From the NCBI GenBank assembly GCA_003222065.1, contig QHUV01000172.1, positions 1-5,705 on the forward strand: DNA of 5,705 bases, read 5' to 3'. The position numbers were made by a program, and so were the translations under genes. This DNA comes from Gemmatimonadota bacterium (lineage in GTDB: Bacteria > Gemmatimonadota > Gemmatimonadetes > Gemmatimonadales > Gemmatimonadaceae). Each line of letters opens with the position of its first letter. Position 1 is the stretch's first letter. The notes beneath the pieces were generated by a model that had not been told where the DNA came from, did no database searches, and worked only from the letters and a program-made list of their open reading frames with translations. Below are positions 1 to 4,921 of this stretch, piece by piece.

Positions 1-3000
1 CAAGTCTCGGCGTCGCTGCCCGGCGCGAGCCCGGAGACGATGGCATCGGCGGTGGCGACGCCGCTCGAGAAGCAGTTCTCGACGATCGCCGGCATCGACA
101 ACATGACCTCAGTCTCGAACTTAGGCTCGACGTCGATCACGATTCAGTTCACTCTCGATCGAAACATCGACGCGGCAGCGCAGGACGTGCAGGCGGCGAT
201 CGGGAAGACGCTGCGCGATTTACCGCCCGGGATCATCCCGCCGTCCTATCAAAAGGTCAATCCCGCAGACCAGGCGATTCTTCTCTTTGCGCTCACATCG
301 AAGCTCCTTCCATTGTCCGAGCTCGACGAGTACGGCGAGACCGTGTTGGCCCAGCGCATCTCGATGGTGGCCGGTGTAGCGCAAGTCATCGTCTACGGCT
401 CGCAGAAGTACGCGGTGCGTGTGCAGCTCGATCCGACGGCGTTGGCGTATCGCAAGATTGGTATCGACGAGGTCGCGAGCGCCATCAGCAATCAGAACGT
501 CAATCTGCCGACGGGCGTTTTGTGGGGGCCGAACAAGGCCTACACGGTTCAGGCGAACGGCCAGCTCCAGGACGCGACATCGTTCGCGAGAATGGTCGTG
601 ACGTACCGGAACGGTGCGCCGGTCCGGCTCGGGGACATCGGGCACGTGCTCAATGACGTGCAGAACAACAAGGTAGCGAGCTGGTTCAACGGCTCGCGCG
701 CGATCGTGCTCGCGATCCAACGGCAGCCTGGGACGAACACCGTCGAGATTGCGACCGCGGTGAAGGATCTCGTCGCGAGAATGCAAACGCAAATCCCGCC
801 GAGCATTCAGCTCACGACGCTCATCGATCGCACGATTCCGATCGAGGACTCGGTGCACGACGTGAAGATGACGCTGCTGCTGACGCTCATGCTCGTCGTC
901 GCGGTGATCTTCGTGTTCCTGCGCAACGTGTCGGCGACGGTCATACCCAGCCTCGCGCTGCCGATTTCCGTTATCGGCACTTTTGCCGTCATGAATCTCC
1001 TCGGCTATAGCCTGGACAATCTGTCGCTCATGGCGTTGACGCTCGCCGTCGGGTTCGTCGTCGACGACGCGATCGTCATGCTGGAGAACATCGTTAGGCA
1101 CATGGAGATGGGAAAGCCCCCGCTGCGGGCGGCGTTCGACGGGTCGCGCGAGGTTGGCTTTACCATTCTGTCGATGACGATCTCGCTCGTCGCGGTATTT
1201 ATTCCGATTTTGTTTTTGGGCGGGATCATCGGACGGTTGTTCCACGAGTTCGCGGTCGTGATCGCGGTGGCGATTCTCATGTCGGGCGTCGTCTCGCTGA
1301 CGCTGACGCCGATGTTGTCGAGCCGGATCCTCCGCGCGCACGCGCACGAGTCGCATGGCCGCATGTACAACGCGACGGAGCGCGCCTGGGAGTCGGTGAT
1401 CGGATTCTACGGCCGTACGCTGCACTGGGTGATGGCGCACCGCGGGGCGACGATGATCTTCTCGCTCGGAGTGCTCGTCGGCACGGGAGTATTGTTCGTG
1501 CTCGTTCCCAAGGGCTTCATTCCCAGCCAAGACAACGGATCGCTCTCGATCACGACGGAAGCCGCGCAGGGCACGTCGTTCCAGGACATGATCGCGCACC
1601 AGCGAGAGGTCGCGTCGATCGTGCAGCAGGATCCGAACATCGCCGGGTTCATGTCCGCGGTCGGTGGAGGCGGCGGCGCGAATCAGTCGTTGAATCAAGG
1701 GCGCCTGTTCATCGGCCTCAAGCCCCGCGGTGAGCGGAAGGGCGTCGACGACATCATCGCCGACCTGCGGCCCAAGCTGTCGCGGGTGCCCGGCATTATC
1801 GTCTTCATGCAGAATCCGCCGGCGATCCAGATCGGCGGCCGCGTGGCGAAGAGCCTGTACCAGTTCACGATGCAGAGCTCCGACATCGCCTCGCTCTACC
1901 CCGCCGCGCAGCGGTTGATCGATGCGACGCGGAAGTCGACGCTGCTCCAGGACGTGACGAGCGACCTGCAGCTCGGCAATCCCCAGGCGAGCATCACGAT
2001 CGACCGGGAGCGTGCGGCGTCGTTAGGTGTGAGCGCCCAGCAGATCGAGATGGCGCTCTACGACGCGTACGGGTCGCGCCAGGTGTCGACCATCTACACG
2101 CCGAACAACGAGTACTGGGTCGTCATGGAGCTGTTGCCGGAGTTTCAGCAGGATCTCTCGGCGCTATCGCTGCTGCATGTCCAGGCGAACAACGGCACGC
2201 TCGTGCCGCTGAGCGCCGTCGCGACGGTCTCGACGAGCGTCGGTCCCGTCGCGGTGAACCACGCCGGGCAGCTGCCTTCCGTGACGCTGTCATTCAATCT
2301 CCGTCCCGGCGTGGCGTTGGGCGACGCGGTGAACGAGGTGCAACGTGTCGCGCGCAACGCGCTGCCGTCGACGATCTCGACGAGCTTCTCCGGGACGGCG
2401 CAAGCCTTCCAGGCGGCGCAAGCGGGACTGCTCGCGCTGCTCGTGATCGCGATTTTCGTGATCTATGTCGTGTTGGGCGTCTTGTACGAGAGTTTTATTC
2501 ATCCCATCACGATTCTTTCGGGGTTGCCATTTGCGGCGTTTGGCGCGTTGCTCACCTTGCTCATCTTCCACGTCGACCTCAGCGTGTACGCGTTCGTGGG
2601 CATCGTGCTGCTCGTCGGTCTCGTGAAGAAAAACGCGATCATGATGATCGACTTCGCGCTGGAGGCGGAGCGCACCGAGGGCCGGGCACCGGCGGACGCG
2701 ATCGTGCATGCGTCGCTCGTGCGGTTCCGGCCGATCATGATGACGACGGTGGCCGCGCTGATGGGAACGCTGCCGATCGCGCTCTCGATGGGCGCCGGCG
2801 CCGAGTCGCGGCGGCCGTTAGGCATCGCGGTCGTGGGTGGATTGGCGTTCTCACAGCTGATCACGTTGTACGTGACGCCGGTCGTGTATACGTACCTTGC
2901 CGCGGTGAGCGATCGGATCGACCGGTGGCTGGCGAAGACGGCGGAGGACGAACCGGAGCACGTCGAGCGGGAGAGGCCGCAGCTCGTCGGGGTGGGGGAC

Positions 3001-3006
3001 GACTGA
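1..3006 (+). CDS. RND-family multidrug efflux pump, inner-membrane subunit (AcrB/MdtC-like), 5' end outside window
   Basis: Proton-driven inner-membrane transporter that should work with a periplasmic adaptor and an outer-membrane channel to expel drugs or other hydrophobic compounds. The frame is open from base 1, and its first residues (QVSASLPGASPETMASAVAT) match the start of the first porter domain in MdtC-type pumps. TM1 and roughly 45 residues are therefore missing upstream, and the ATG at base 40 is internal. 1001 residues are visible against about 1025-1050 for the family. The TM4 motif GFVVDDAIVMLEN carries the paired Asp of the proton relay (bases 1063-1068), and the Lys of the TM10 motif VGLVKKNAIMM is at 2629-2631. 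The RFRPIMMTT motif follows at 2722. The DD pair indicates an HAE-type drug pump, not a heavy-metal type. The charged C-terminal tail is cytoplasmic. Adaptor and channel genes are not visible and may lie upstream. The substrate cannot be read from sequence. Confidence 0.96.
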   Translation, partial: QVSASLPGASPETMASAVATPLEKQFSTIAGIDNMTSVSNLGSTSITIQFTLDRNIDAAAQDVQAAIGKTLRDLPPGIIPPSYQKVNPADQAILLFALTSKLLPLSELDEYGETVLAQRISMVAGVAQVIVYGSQKYAVRVQLDPTALAYRKIGIDEVASAISNQNVNLPTGVLWGPNKAYTVQANGQLQDATSFARMVVTYRNGAPVRLGDIGHVLNDVQNNKVASWFNGSRAIVLAIQRQPGTNTVEIATAVKDLVARMQTQIPPSIQLTTLIDRTIPIEDSVHDVKMTLLLTLMLVVAVIFVFLRNVSATVIPSLALPISVIGTFAVMNLLGYSLDNLSLMALTLAVGFVVDDAIVMLENIVRHMEMGKPPLRAAFDGSREVGFTILSMTISLVAVFIPILFLGGIIGRLFHEFAVVIAVAILMSGVVSLTLTPMLSSRILRAHAHESHGRMYNATERAWESVIGFYGRTLHWVMAHRGATMIFSLGVLVGTGVLFVLVPKGFIPSQDNGSLSITTEAAQGTSFQDMIAHQREVASIVQQDPNIAGFMSAVGGGGGANQSLNQGRLFIGLKPRGERKGVDDIIADLRPKLSRVPGIIVFMQNPPAIQIGGRVAKSLYQFTMQSSDIASLYPAAQRLIDATRKSTLLQDVTSDLQLGNPQASITIDRERAASLGVSAQQIEMALYDAYGSRQVSTIYTPNNEYWVVMELLPEFQQDLSALSLLHVQANNGTLVPLSAVATVSTSVGPVAVNHAGQLPSVTLSFNLRPGVALGDAVNEVQRVARNALPSTISTSFSGTAQAFQAAQAGLLALLVIAIFVIYVVLGVLYESFIHPITILSGLPFAAFGALLTLLIFHVDLSVYAFVGIVLLVGLVKKNAIMMIDFALEAERTEGRAPADAIVHASLVRFRPIMMTTVAALMGTLPIALSMGAGAESRRPLGIAVVGGLAFSQLITLYVTPVVYTYLAAVSDRIDRWLAKTAEDEPEHVERERPQLVGVGDD
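1092..1099 (+). repeat. CGTTAGGC octamer, copy 1
   Basis: Exact copy in the RND gene, read as GTT AGG across Val-Arg. AGG looks like a rare codon here. Confidence 0.6.
2021..2028 (+). repeat. CGTTAGGT, one-base variant of the octamer
   Basis: It lies in the RND gene and supplies a TTA leucine codon, which is scarce in this window. Confidence 0.45.
2816..2823 (+). repeat. CGTTAGGC octamer, copy 2
   Basis: Exact copy in the RND gene, reading TTA GGC (Leu-Gly). Confidence 0.6.
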
Positions 3007-3008
3007 TA

Positions 3009-3027
3009 GCATGCTTCGAAAGCGTGC
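3009..3027 (+). terminator. Stem-loop just after the RND stop codon (possible terminator or element-end hairpin)
   Basis: Bases 3009-3016 pair with 3020-3027 (GCATGCTT with AAGCGTGC, one T-G wobble) around a 3-base loop, starting three bases after the stop. No T-tract follows, so a classical rho-independent terminator is not supported. The 3' arm overlaps the outer end of the left inverted repeat of the GxxExxY cassette, so the hairpin may belong to that element instead. Confidence 0.3.
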
Positions 3028-3066
3028 GCACGGACTAACACGGACGACGCGCGGACACACACGGAC
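3021..3066 (+). repeat. Left repeat cluster: four phased CACGGAC heptamers
   Basis: Heptamers begin at 3029, 3039, 3050 (CGCGGAC, one change) and 3060, at steps of 10, 11 and 10 bases, about one helical turn each. The outer part (3021-3045) is the left terminal inverted repeat of the cassette. The cluster fills the gap between the RND stop and the end of the GxxExxY gene. Confidence 0.8.
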
Positions 3067-3074
3067 GGATCACG

Positions 3075-3470
3075 TCATCTGCGCGCTCTGTTGTTCTTTT
3101 GATCGTTCGTGAAGATGAGACGTTCGAAACGTGCTTTCGGACCGAAGTGAAGAAGGAGGCCCAGCTCAACTGGACCTCCTCGCAGGTAATTCAACAGCTG
3201 CTTCCGGTCCGCGGGAACGAGCGTCTGGGCCGCCTTGATCTCAATAATCACTTTGTGCTCTACGATGAGATCGGCGCGAAAGTGGCCCACTTTCTCGGCT
3301 CGATACCAGACGTCAATCACCTCCTCTGATCCGGCCCGGAGGCCAGATGCTGCAAGCTCGAGGGCCAGCGCGCGCCGGTACACAGATTCGAGGAAGCCGA
3401 ATCCCAATGCATCGTAGACGCGGAAAAAGCATTCAATGATGCCTTGGGTGAGCTGTCGCTCCTGGAGCAT
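3075..3470 (-). CDS. GxxExxY-family protein (PD-(D/E)XK nuclease fold)
   Basis: A 131-residue protein, full length for the family, with a predicted cytoplasmic location. The diagnostic motif GFLESVY (residues 25-31, G..E..Y) lies in the first helix region. The nuclease-type core follows: Asp67 in FRADLIVE, Glu77-x-Lys79 in IIEIKAA, then Gln91 in KQLLNYL and the family's VELGLLLHFGPKARFERLIF ending. These residues fit an intact PD-(D/E)XK metal site (E28, D67, E77, K79), so it need not be inactive. The ATG at 3470 has a GGAGG (3475-3479) four bases upstream, and TGA is at 3075-3077. The biological role of the family is unknown to me, and the substrate (DNA or RNA) is not established. The flanking inverted repeats and lower G+C suggest acquisition as a unit. 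The expected family segment around residues 97-101 reads RGGPV and coincides with a strong RNA hairpin. Confidence 0.9.
   Translation of the reverse strand: MLQERQLTQGIIECFFRVYDALGFGFLESVYRRALALELAASGLRAGSEEVIDVWYRAEKVGHFRADLIVEHKVIIEIKAAQTLVPADRKQLLNYLRGGPVELGLLLHFGPKARFERLIFTNDQKNNRARR
3153..3181 (-). other. Strong RNA hairpin inside the GxxExxY coding sequence
   Basis: On the minus-strand transcript, AGGAGG-U-CCAG pairs with CUGG-G-CCUCCU around the 5-base loop UUGAG. This gives 11 continuous pairs including one U-G wobble, with a twelfth G-U possible at the base. The 5' arm holds a perfect Shine-Dalgarno-like AGGAGG that would be sequestered. It lies within codons of the RGGPVELGLL segment. 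The structure is seen directly. Any function is speculative. Confidence 0.45.
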
Positions 3471-3472
3471 CG

Positions 3473-3480
3473 CCCCTCCC
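3473..3480 (-). promoter_or_regulatory. Ribosome binding site of the GxxExxY gene
   Basis: GGGAGGGG on the minus strand, with the GGAGG core ending four bases before the ATG at 3470. It fixes the start, and no other in-frame start fits the family N-terminus as well. Confidence 0.6.
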
Positions 3481-3485
3481 GCCGT

Positions 3486-3535
3486 CTCCGTGTTAGTCCG
3501 TGTGCCGTTTGTCCGCGTAAGTCCGTGCCAACGCT
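3486..3535 (-). repeat. Right repeat cluster: four CACGGAC heptamers, inverted relative to the left cluster
   Basis: Read on the plus strand, the units are CTCCGTG (3486), GTCCGTG (3496), GTCCGCG (3511) and GTCCGTG (3521), at steps of 10, 15 and 10 bases. Bases 3487-3502 are the exact reverse complement of 3029-3044. Bases 3511-3535 form the right terminal repeat. The cluster lies upstream of the GxxExxY start and next to the 5' end of the exporter gene, so it could influence both. Confidence 0.8.
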
Positions 3536-3545
3536 GTGAAGCTGC

Positions 3546-3586
3546 GTCATCAAAACATTGCCGATAGCATCGATACTATTCAGGCA
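3546..3586 (+). promoter_or_regulatory. AT-richer leader of the exporter gene (weak promoter candidate)
   Basis: This stretch is visibly richer in A/T than the surroundings and contains GATACTATT (3572-3580), a -10-like sequence, and TTGCCG (3558-3563). The gap between TTGCCG and TACTAT is only 10 bases, so they do not form a normal sigma-70 pair. A start at about 3586 would give a nearly leaderless GTG at 3587. This is weak evidence. Confidence 0.2.
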
Positions 3587-4423
3587 GTGTCCGTCCTCCT
3601 CTTCACCGCGCTCGTCGGCGGAGGCTCGTTCTGCGCCGGCCTGCTCGGGTCGTTGACAGGGCTCGGCGGCGGCATCGTGATCGTCCCGATGCTCACGCTG
3701 CTCTTTGGTGTCGATCTGCGCTACGCGATTGGCGCCTCGCTCGTCTCCGTGATCGCGACCTCCTCCGGCGCGGCGGCGGCGTACGTGAAGGAGGGTTACA
3801 CGAACGTACGCGTCGGCATGCTGCTCGAGATCGCGACGACGCTCGGCGCGTTAGGCGGCGCGTACCTAGCCGGGCGGATCGGGACCAGCGCGATCGCCGT
3901 CATCTTCGCACTGGTGTTGCTCTACTCGGCGTATCGCTCGATGAAGCCGCTCGCCGAGCACGTGTCGACGGACACTGCTCATCCGCTCGCCGACACCCTG
4001 CGGCTCAATTCGACCTATCCAACGCCTAACGGCTTTCAGCCATACACGGTGCAAGGCGTGCCGGCGGGCTTTGGGCTCATGGCCCTGGCGGGCGTGCTCT
4101 CCGGTTTGCTAGGCATTGGATCTGGCGCGCTCAAAGTGCTGGCAATGGATCAGCTGATGCATTTGCCGTTCAAGGTCTCGACGACGACGAGCAACTTCAT
4201 GATCGGCGTGACCGCCGCCGCGAGCGCGGGCATCTATCTGTCCCGCGGTTACATCGATCCCGTCCTCGCGTTGCCGGTGATGCTCGGCGTGCTGGCGGGA
4301 GCGTTGACCGGAGCACGCGTGTTGGCGGGAGCGAAGACGACGATCCTCCGGCGGCTGTTCAGCGCCGTCGTCATCGTGCTCGCGCTCGAGATGCTCTACA
4401 ATGGCATTCGCGGAGGAGTGTAG
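3587..4423 (+). CDS. TauE/SafE-family (DUF81) membrane anion exporter
   Basis: Integral inner-membrane protein of 278 residues. The family exports small sulfur-containing anions such as sulfite or sulfoacetate, but the substrate here is unknown. The two halves repeat as in the family: LTGLGGGIVIVP (GLGGG at residues 25-29) in the first half, and SGLLGIGSGALKV (GIGSG at 176-180) in the second. A hydrophilic loop at about 119-161 separates them. ASLVSVIATSSGAAAAYV and VSTTTSNFMIGVTAAAS are the matching conserved segments. I chose GTG 3587 because it leaves the usual short N-terminus before the first motif. The longer start, GTG 3536, would add 17 residues read from AT-rich DNA that begins at the edge of the cassette repeat. 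Neither start has a Shine-Dalgarno site. The stop overlaps the next start by one base, indicating a coupled pair. Confidence 0.92.
   Translation: MSVLLFTALVGGGSFCAGLLGSLTGLGGGIVIVPMLTLLFGVDLRYAIGASLVSVIATSSGAAAAYVKEGYTNVRVGMLLEIATTLGALGGAYLAGRIGTSAIAVIFALVLLYSAYRSMKPLAEHVSTDTAHPLADTLRLNSTYPTPNGFQPYTVQGVPAGFGLMALAGVLSGLLGIGSGALKVLAMDQLMHLPFKVSTTTSNFMIGVTAAASAGIYLSRGYIDPVLALPVMLGVLAGALTGARVLAGAKTTILRRLFSAVVIVLALEMLYNGIRGGV
3849..3856 (+). repeat. CGTTAGGC octamer, copy 3
   Basis: Exact copy in the exporter gene, reading TTA GGC (Leu-Gly). Confidence 0.6.
4024..4031 (-). repeat. CGTTAGGC octamer, copy 4 (minus orientation)
   Basis: GCCTAACG on the plus strand in the exporter loop, reading CCT AAC (Pro-Asn). 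The frame and peptide differ from the other copies. Confidence 0.6.
4289..4333 (+). repeat. Short internal direct repeat in the exporter gene
   Basis: GTGCTGGCGGGAGCG (4289-4303) recurs as GTGTTGGCGGGAGCG (4319-4333), identical at 14 of 15 bases and 30 bases apart. It encodes a repeated VLAGA within a glycine/alanine-rich membrane helix region. It is probably compositional. Confidence 0.5.
4412..4418 (+). promoter_or_regulatory. Ribosome binding site of the DUF1634 gene
   Basis: GGAGGAG lies inside the last codons of the exporter gene. The GGAGG core ends six bases before the GTG at 4423, which itself overlaps the preceding TAG. This is the best Shine-Dalgarno site among the plus-strand genes and supports translational coupling. 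Confidence 0.75.
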
Positions 4424-4818
4424 TGGAGACGCCGCGGACGCAGCGCTGGAGTGACTACGACGTCGATCAGCTTCTCGGAAATTTGCTGCGCATCGGCGTG
4501 ATCATCGCGACGATCGTCACGGCCGCCGGTGGCGTGCTGTACCTAGCGCAGCACGGGCTCGAGCAGGCTGACCGGCGCGTCTTTCAGGGCGAGCCGCCCG
4601 AGCTGCGCGGTGTCCGCGGCATCATCGGCGGCGTGCTGGCCTTACACGCGAGCGCGATCATTCAGCTCGGTCTCGTCCTGCTCATCGCGACACCCGTCGC
4701 GCGCGTCGCGATGTCACTCGTCGCGTTCATTTTGCAACGCGATCGCGTGTTCATCGTCGTGACGTCGATCGTCCTTGCGCTACTGATCTTTAGTTTGACA
4801 GGCGGCGTTCCCGGTTAG
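4423..4818 (+). CDS. DUF1634 small membrane protein, partner of the TauE/SafE exporter
   Basis: A 131-residue protein with three predicted membrane segments: about 21-43 (LLRIGVIIATIVTAAGGVLY), 77-103 (ASAIIQLGLVLLIATPVARV) and 108-125 (RVFIVVTSIVLALLIFSL). The LGLVLLIATPVARVAMSLVAF stretch and the following basic/acidic QRD turn are typical of DUF1634. Genes of this family commonly follow a TauE/SafE gene, and here the two overlap by one base (TAGTG) with a strong ribosome binding site. It is probably co-expressed with the exporter and may be an accessory or stabilising subunit in the inner membrane. No catalytic residues are evident and no biochemical function is known to me. The GTG start is fixed by the Shine-Dalgarno site, and the length is normal. 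Confidence 0.9.
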   Translation: METPRTQRWSDYDVDQLLGNLLRIGVIIATIVTAAGGVLYLAQHGLEQADRRVFQGEPPELRGVRGIIGGVLALHASAIIQLGLVLLIATPVARVAMSLVAFILQRDRVFIVVTSIVLALLIFSLTGGVPG

Positions 4819-4921
4819 GAGTGTTCTCGCTTCTCTCTGCAATCGGGCATGATGTCACGCGGGCACAGTGTCCGAGCGAGAACTGTTTCCTTTGACGGCG
4901 CTGGGTCGTATAGATGTTGCC
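4819..4921 (+). other. Intergenic gap with a 9-bp inverted repeat (possible terminator or operator)
   Basis: GTTCTCGCT (4823-4831) is the exact complement of AGCGAGAAC (4875-4883), separated by 43 bases. Within the loop, GGGCA and TGTCC (one G-T) can add five more pairs. A T-rich run, TGTTTCCTTT, follows the right arm. The structure could end the exporter operon or act as a leader or operator for the downstream secreted protein. The long loop makes a classical terminator doubtful. No convincing promoter was seen. Confidence 0.35.

Larger units (their letters stand above)
3021..3535. mobile_element. Putative small cassette: GxxExxY gene bounded by inverted CACGGAC repeat clusters
   Basis: A 515-bp unit has imperfect 25-bp terminal inverted repeats: 3021-3045 against the reverse complement of 3511-3535, matching at 21 of 25 positions. 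A second, perfect 16-bp inverted pair links 3029-3044 with 3487-3502. Weaker similarity continues outward on both sides (GCTTC near 3013, and its complement near 3538). The single gene inside runs opposite to both neighbours and is about 57% G+C by hand count, against about 60-65% in sampled neighbouring lines. No transposase and no clear target-site duplication are visible. Mobility is inferred from this architecture. Alternatives are a non-autonomous transposon remnant, a REP/RAYT-like arrangement, or repeats that regulate the gene. Confidence 0.45.

Noticed and set aside
40..42. ATG at base 40 as the RND start
   Set aside because: The frame is open to base 1 and the preceding codons match conserved RND sequence (VSASLPGASPET), so the gene begins before the window.
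220..1698. Long open frame on the minus strand (492 codons) opposite the RND gene
   Set aside because: Its translation is Arg/His/Asp-rich low-complexity sequence typical of the antisense of GC-rich codons, and the plus strand is a clear RND pump.
3029..3066. Repeat cluster as a possible CRISPR array
   Set aside because: Units are 7 bases with 3-4 base linkers. There are no 25-40 base repeats and spacers, and no cas genes.
3099..3417. Plus-strand open frames inside the GxxExxY region
   Set aside because: They are antisense to a recognisable family member with a good ribosome binding site and show no family features.
3536..3586. GTG 3536 as the exporter start
   Set aside because: It borders the cassette repeat, has no Shine-Dalgarno, and adds a 17-residue AT-rich extension not expected before TM1. 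It is not fully excluded.
4892..4914. TTGACG and TATAGA as a sigma-70 promoter for the M15-LysM gene
   Set aside because: The spacer is only 11 bases and the start point would fall on the start codon, so the pair does not fit a normal promoter.
4868..4921. Upstream in-frame GTG start for the M15-LysM gene
   Set aside because: It would put 18 mostly polar residues before a clear signal peptide, has no Shine-Dalgarno, and lies inside the inverted-repeat region.
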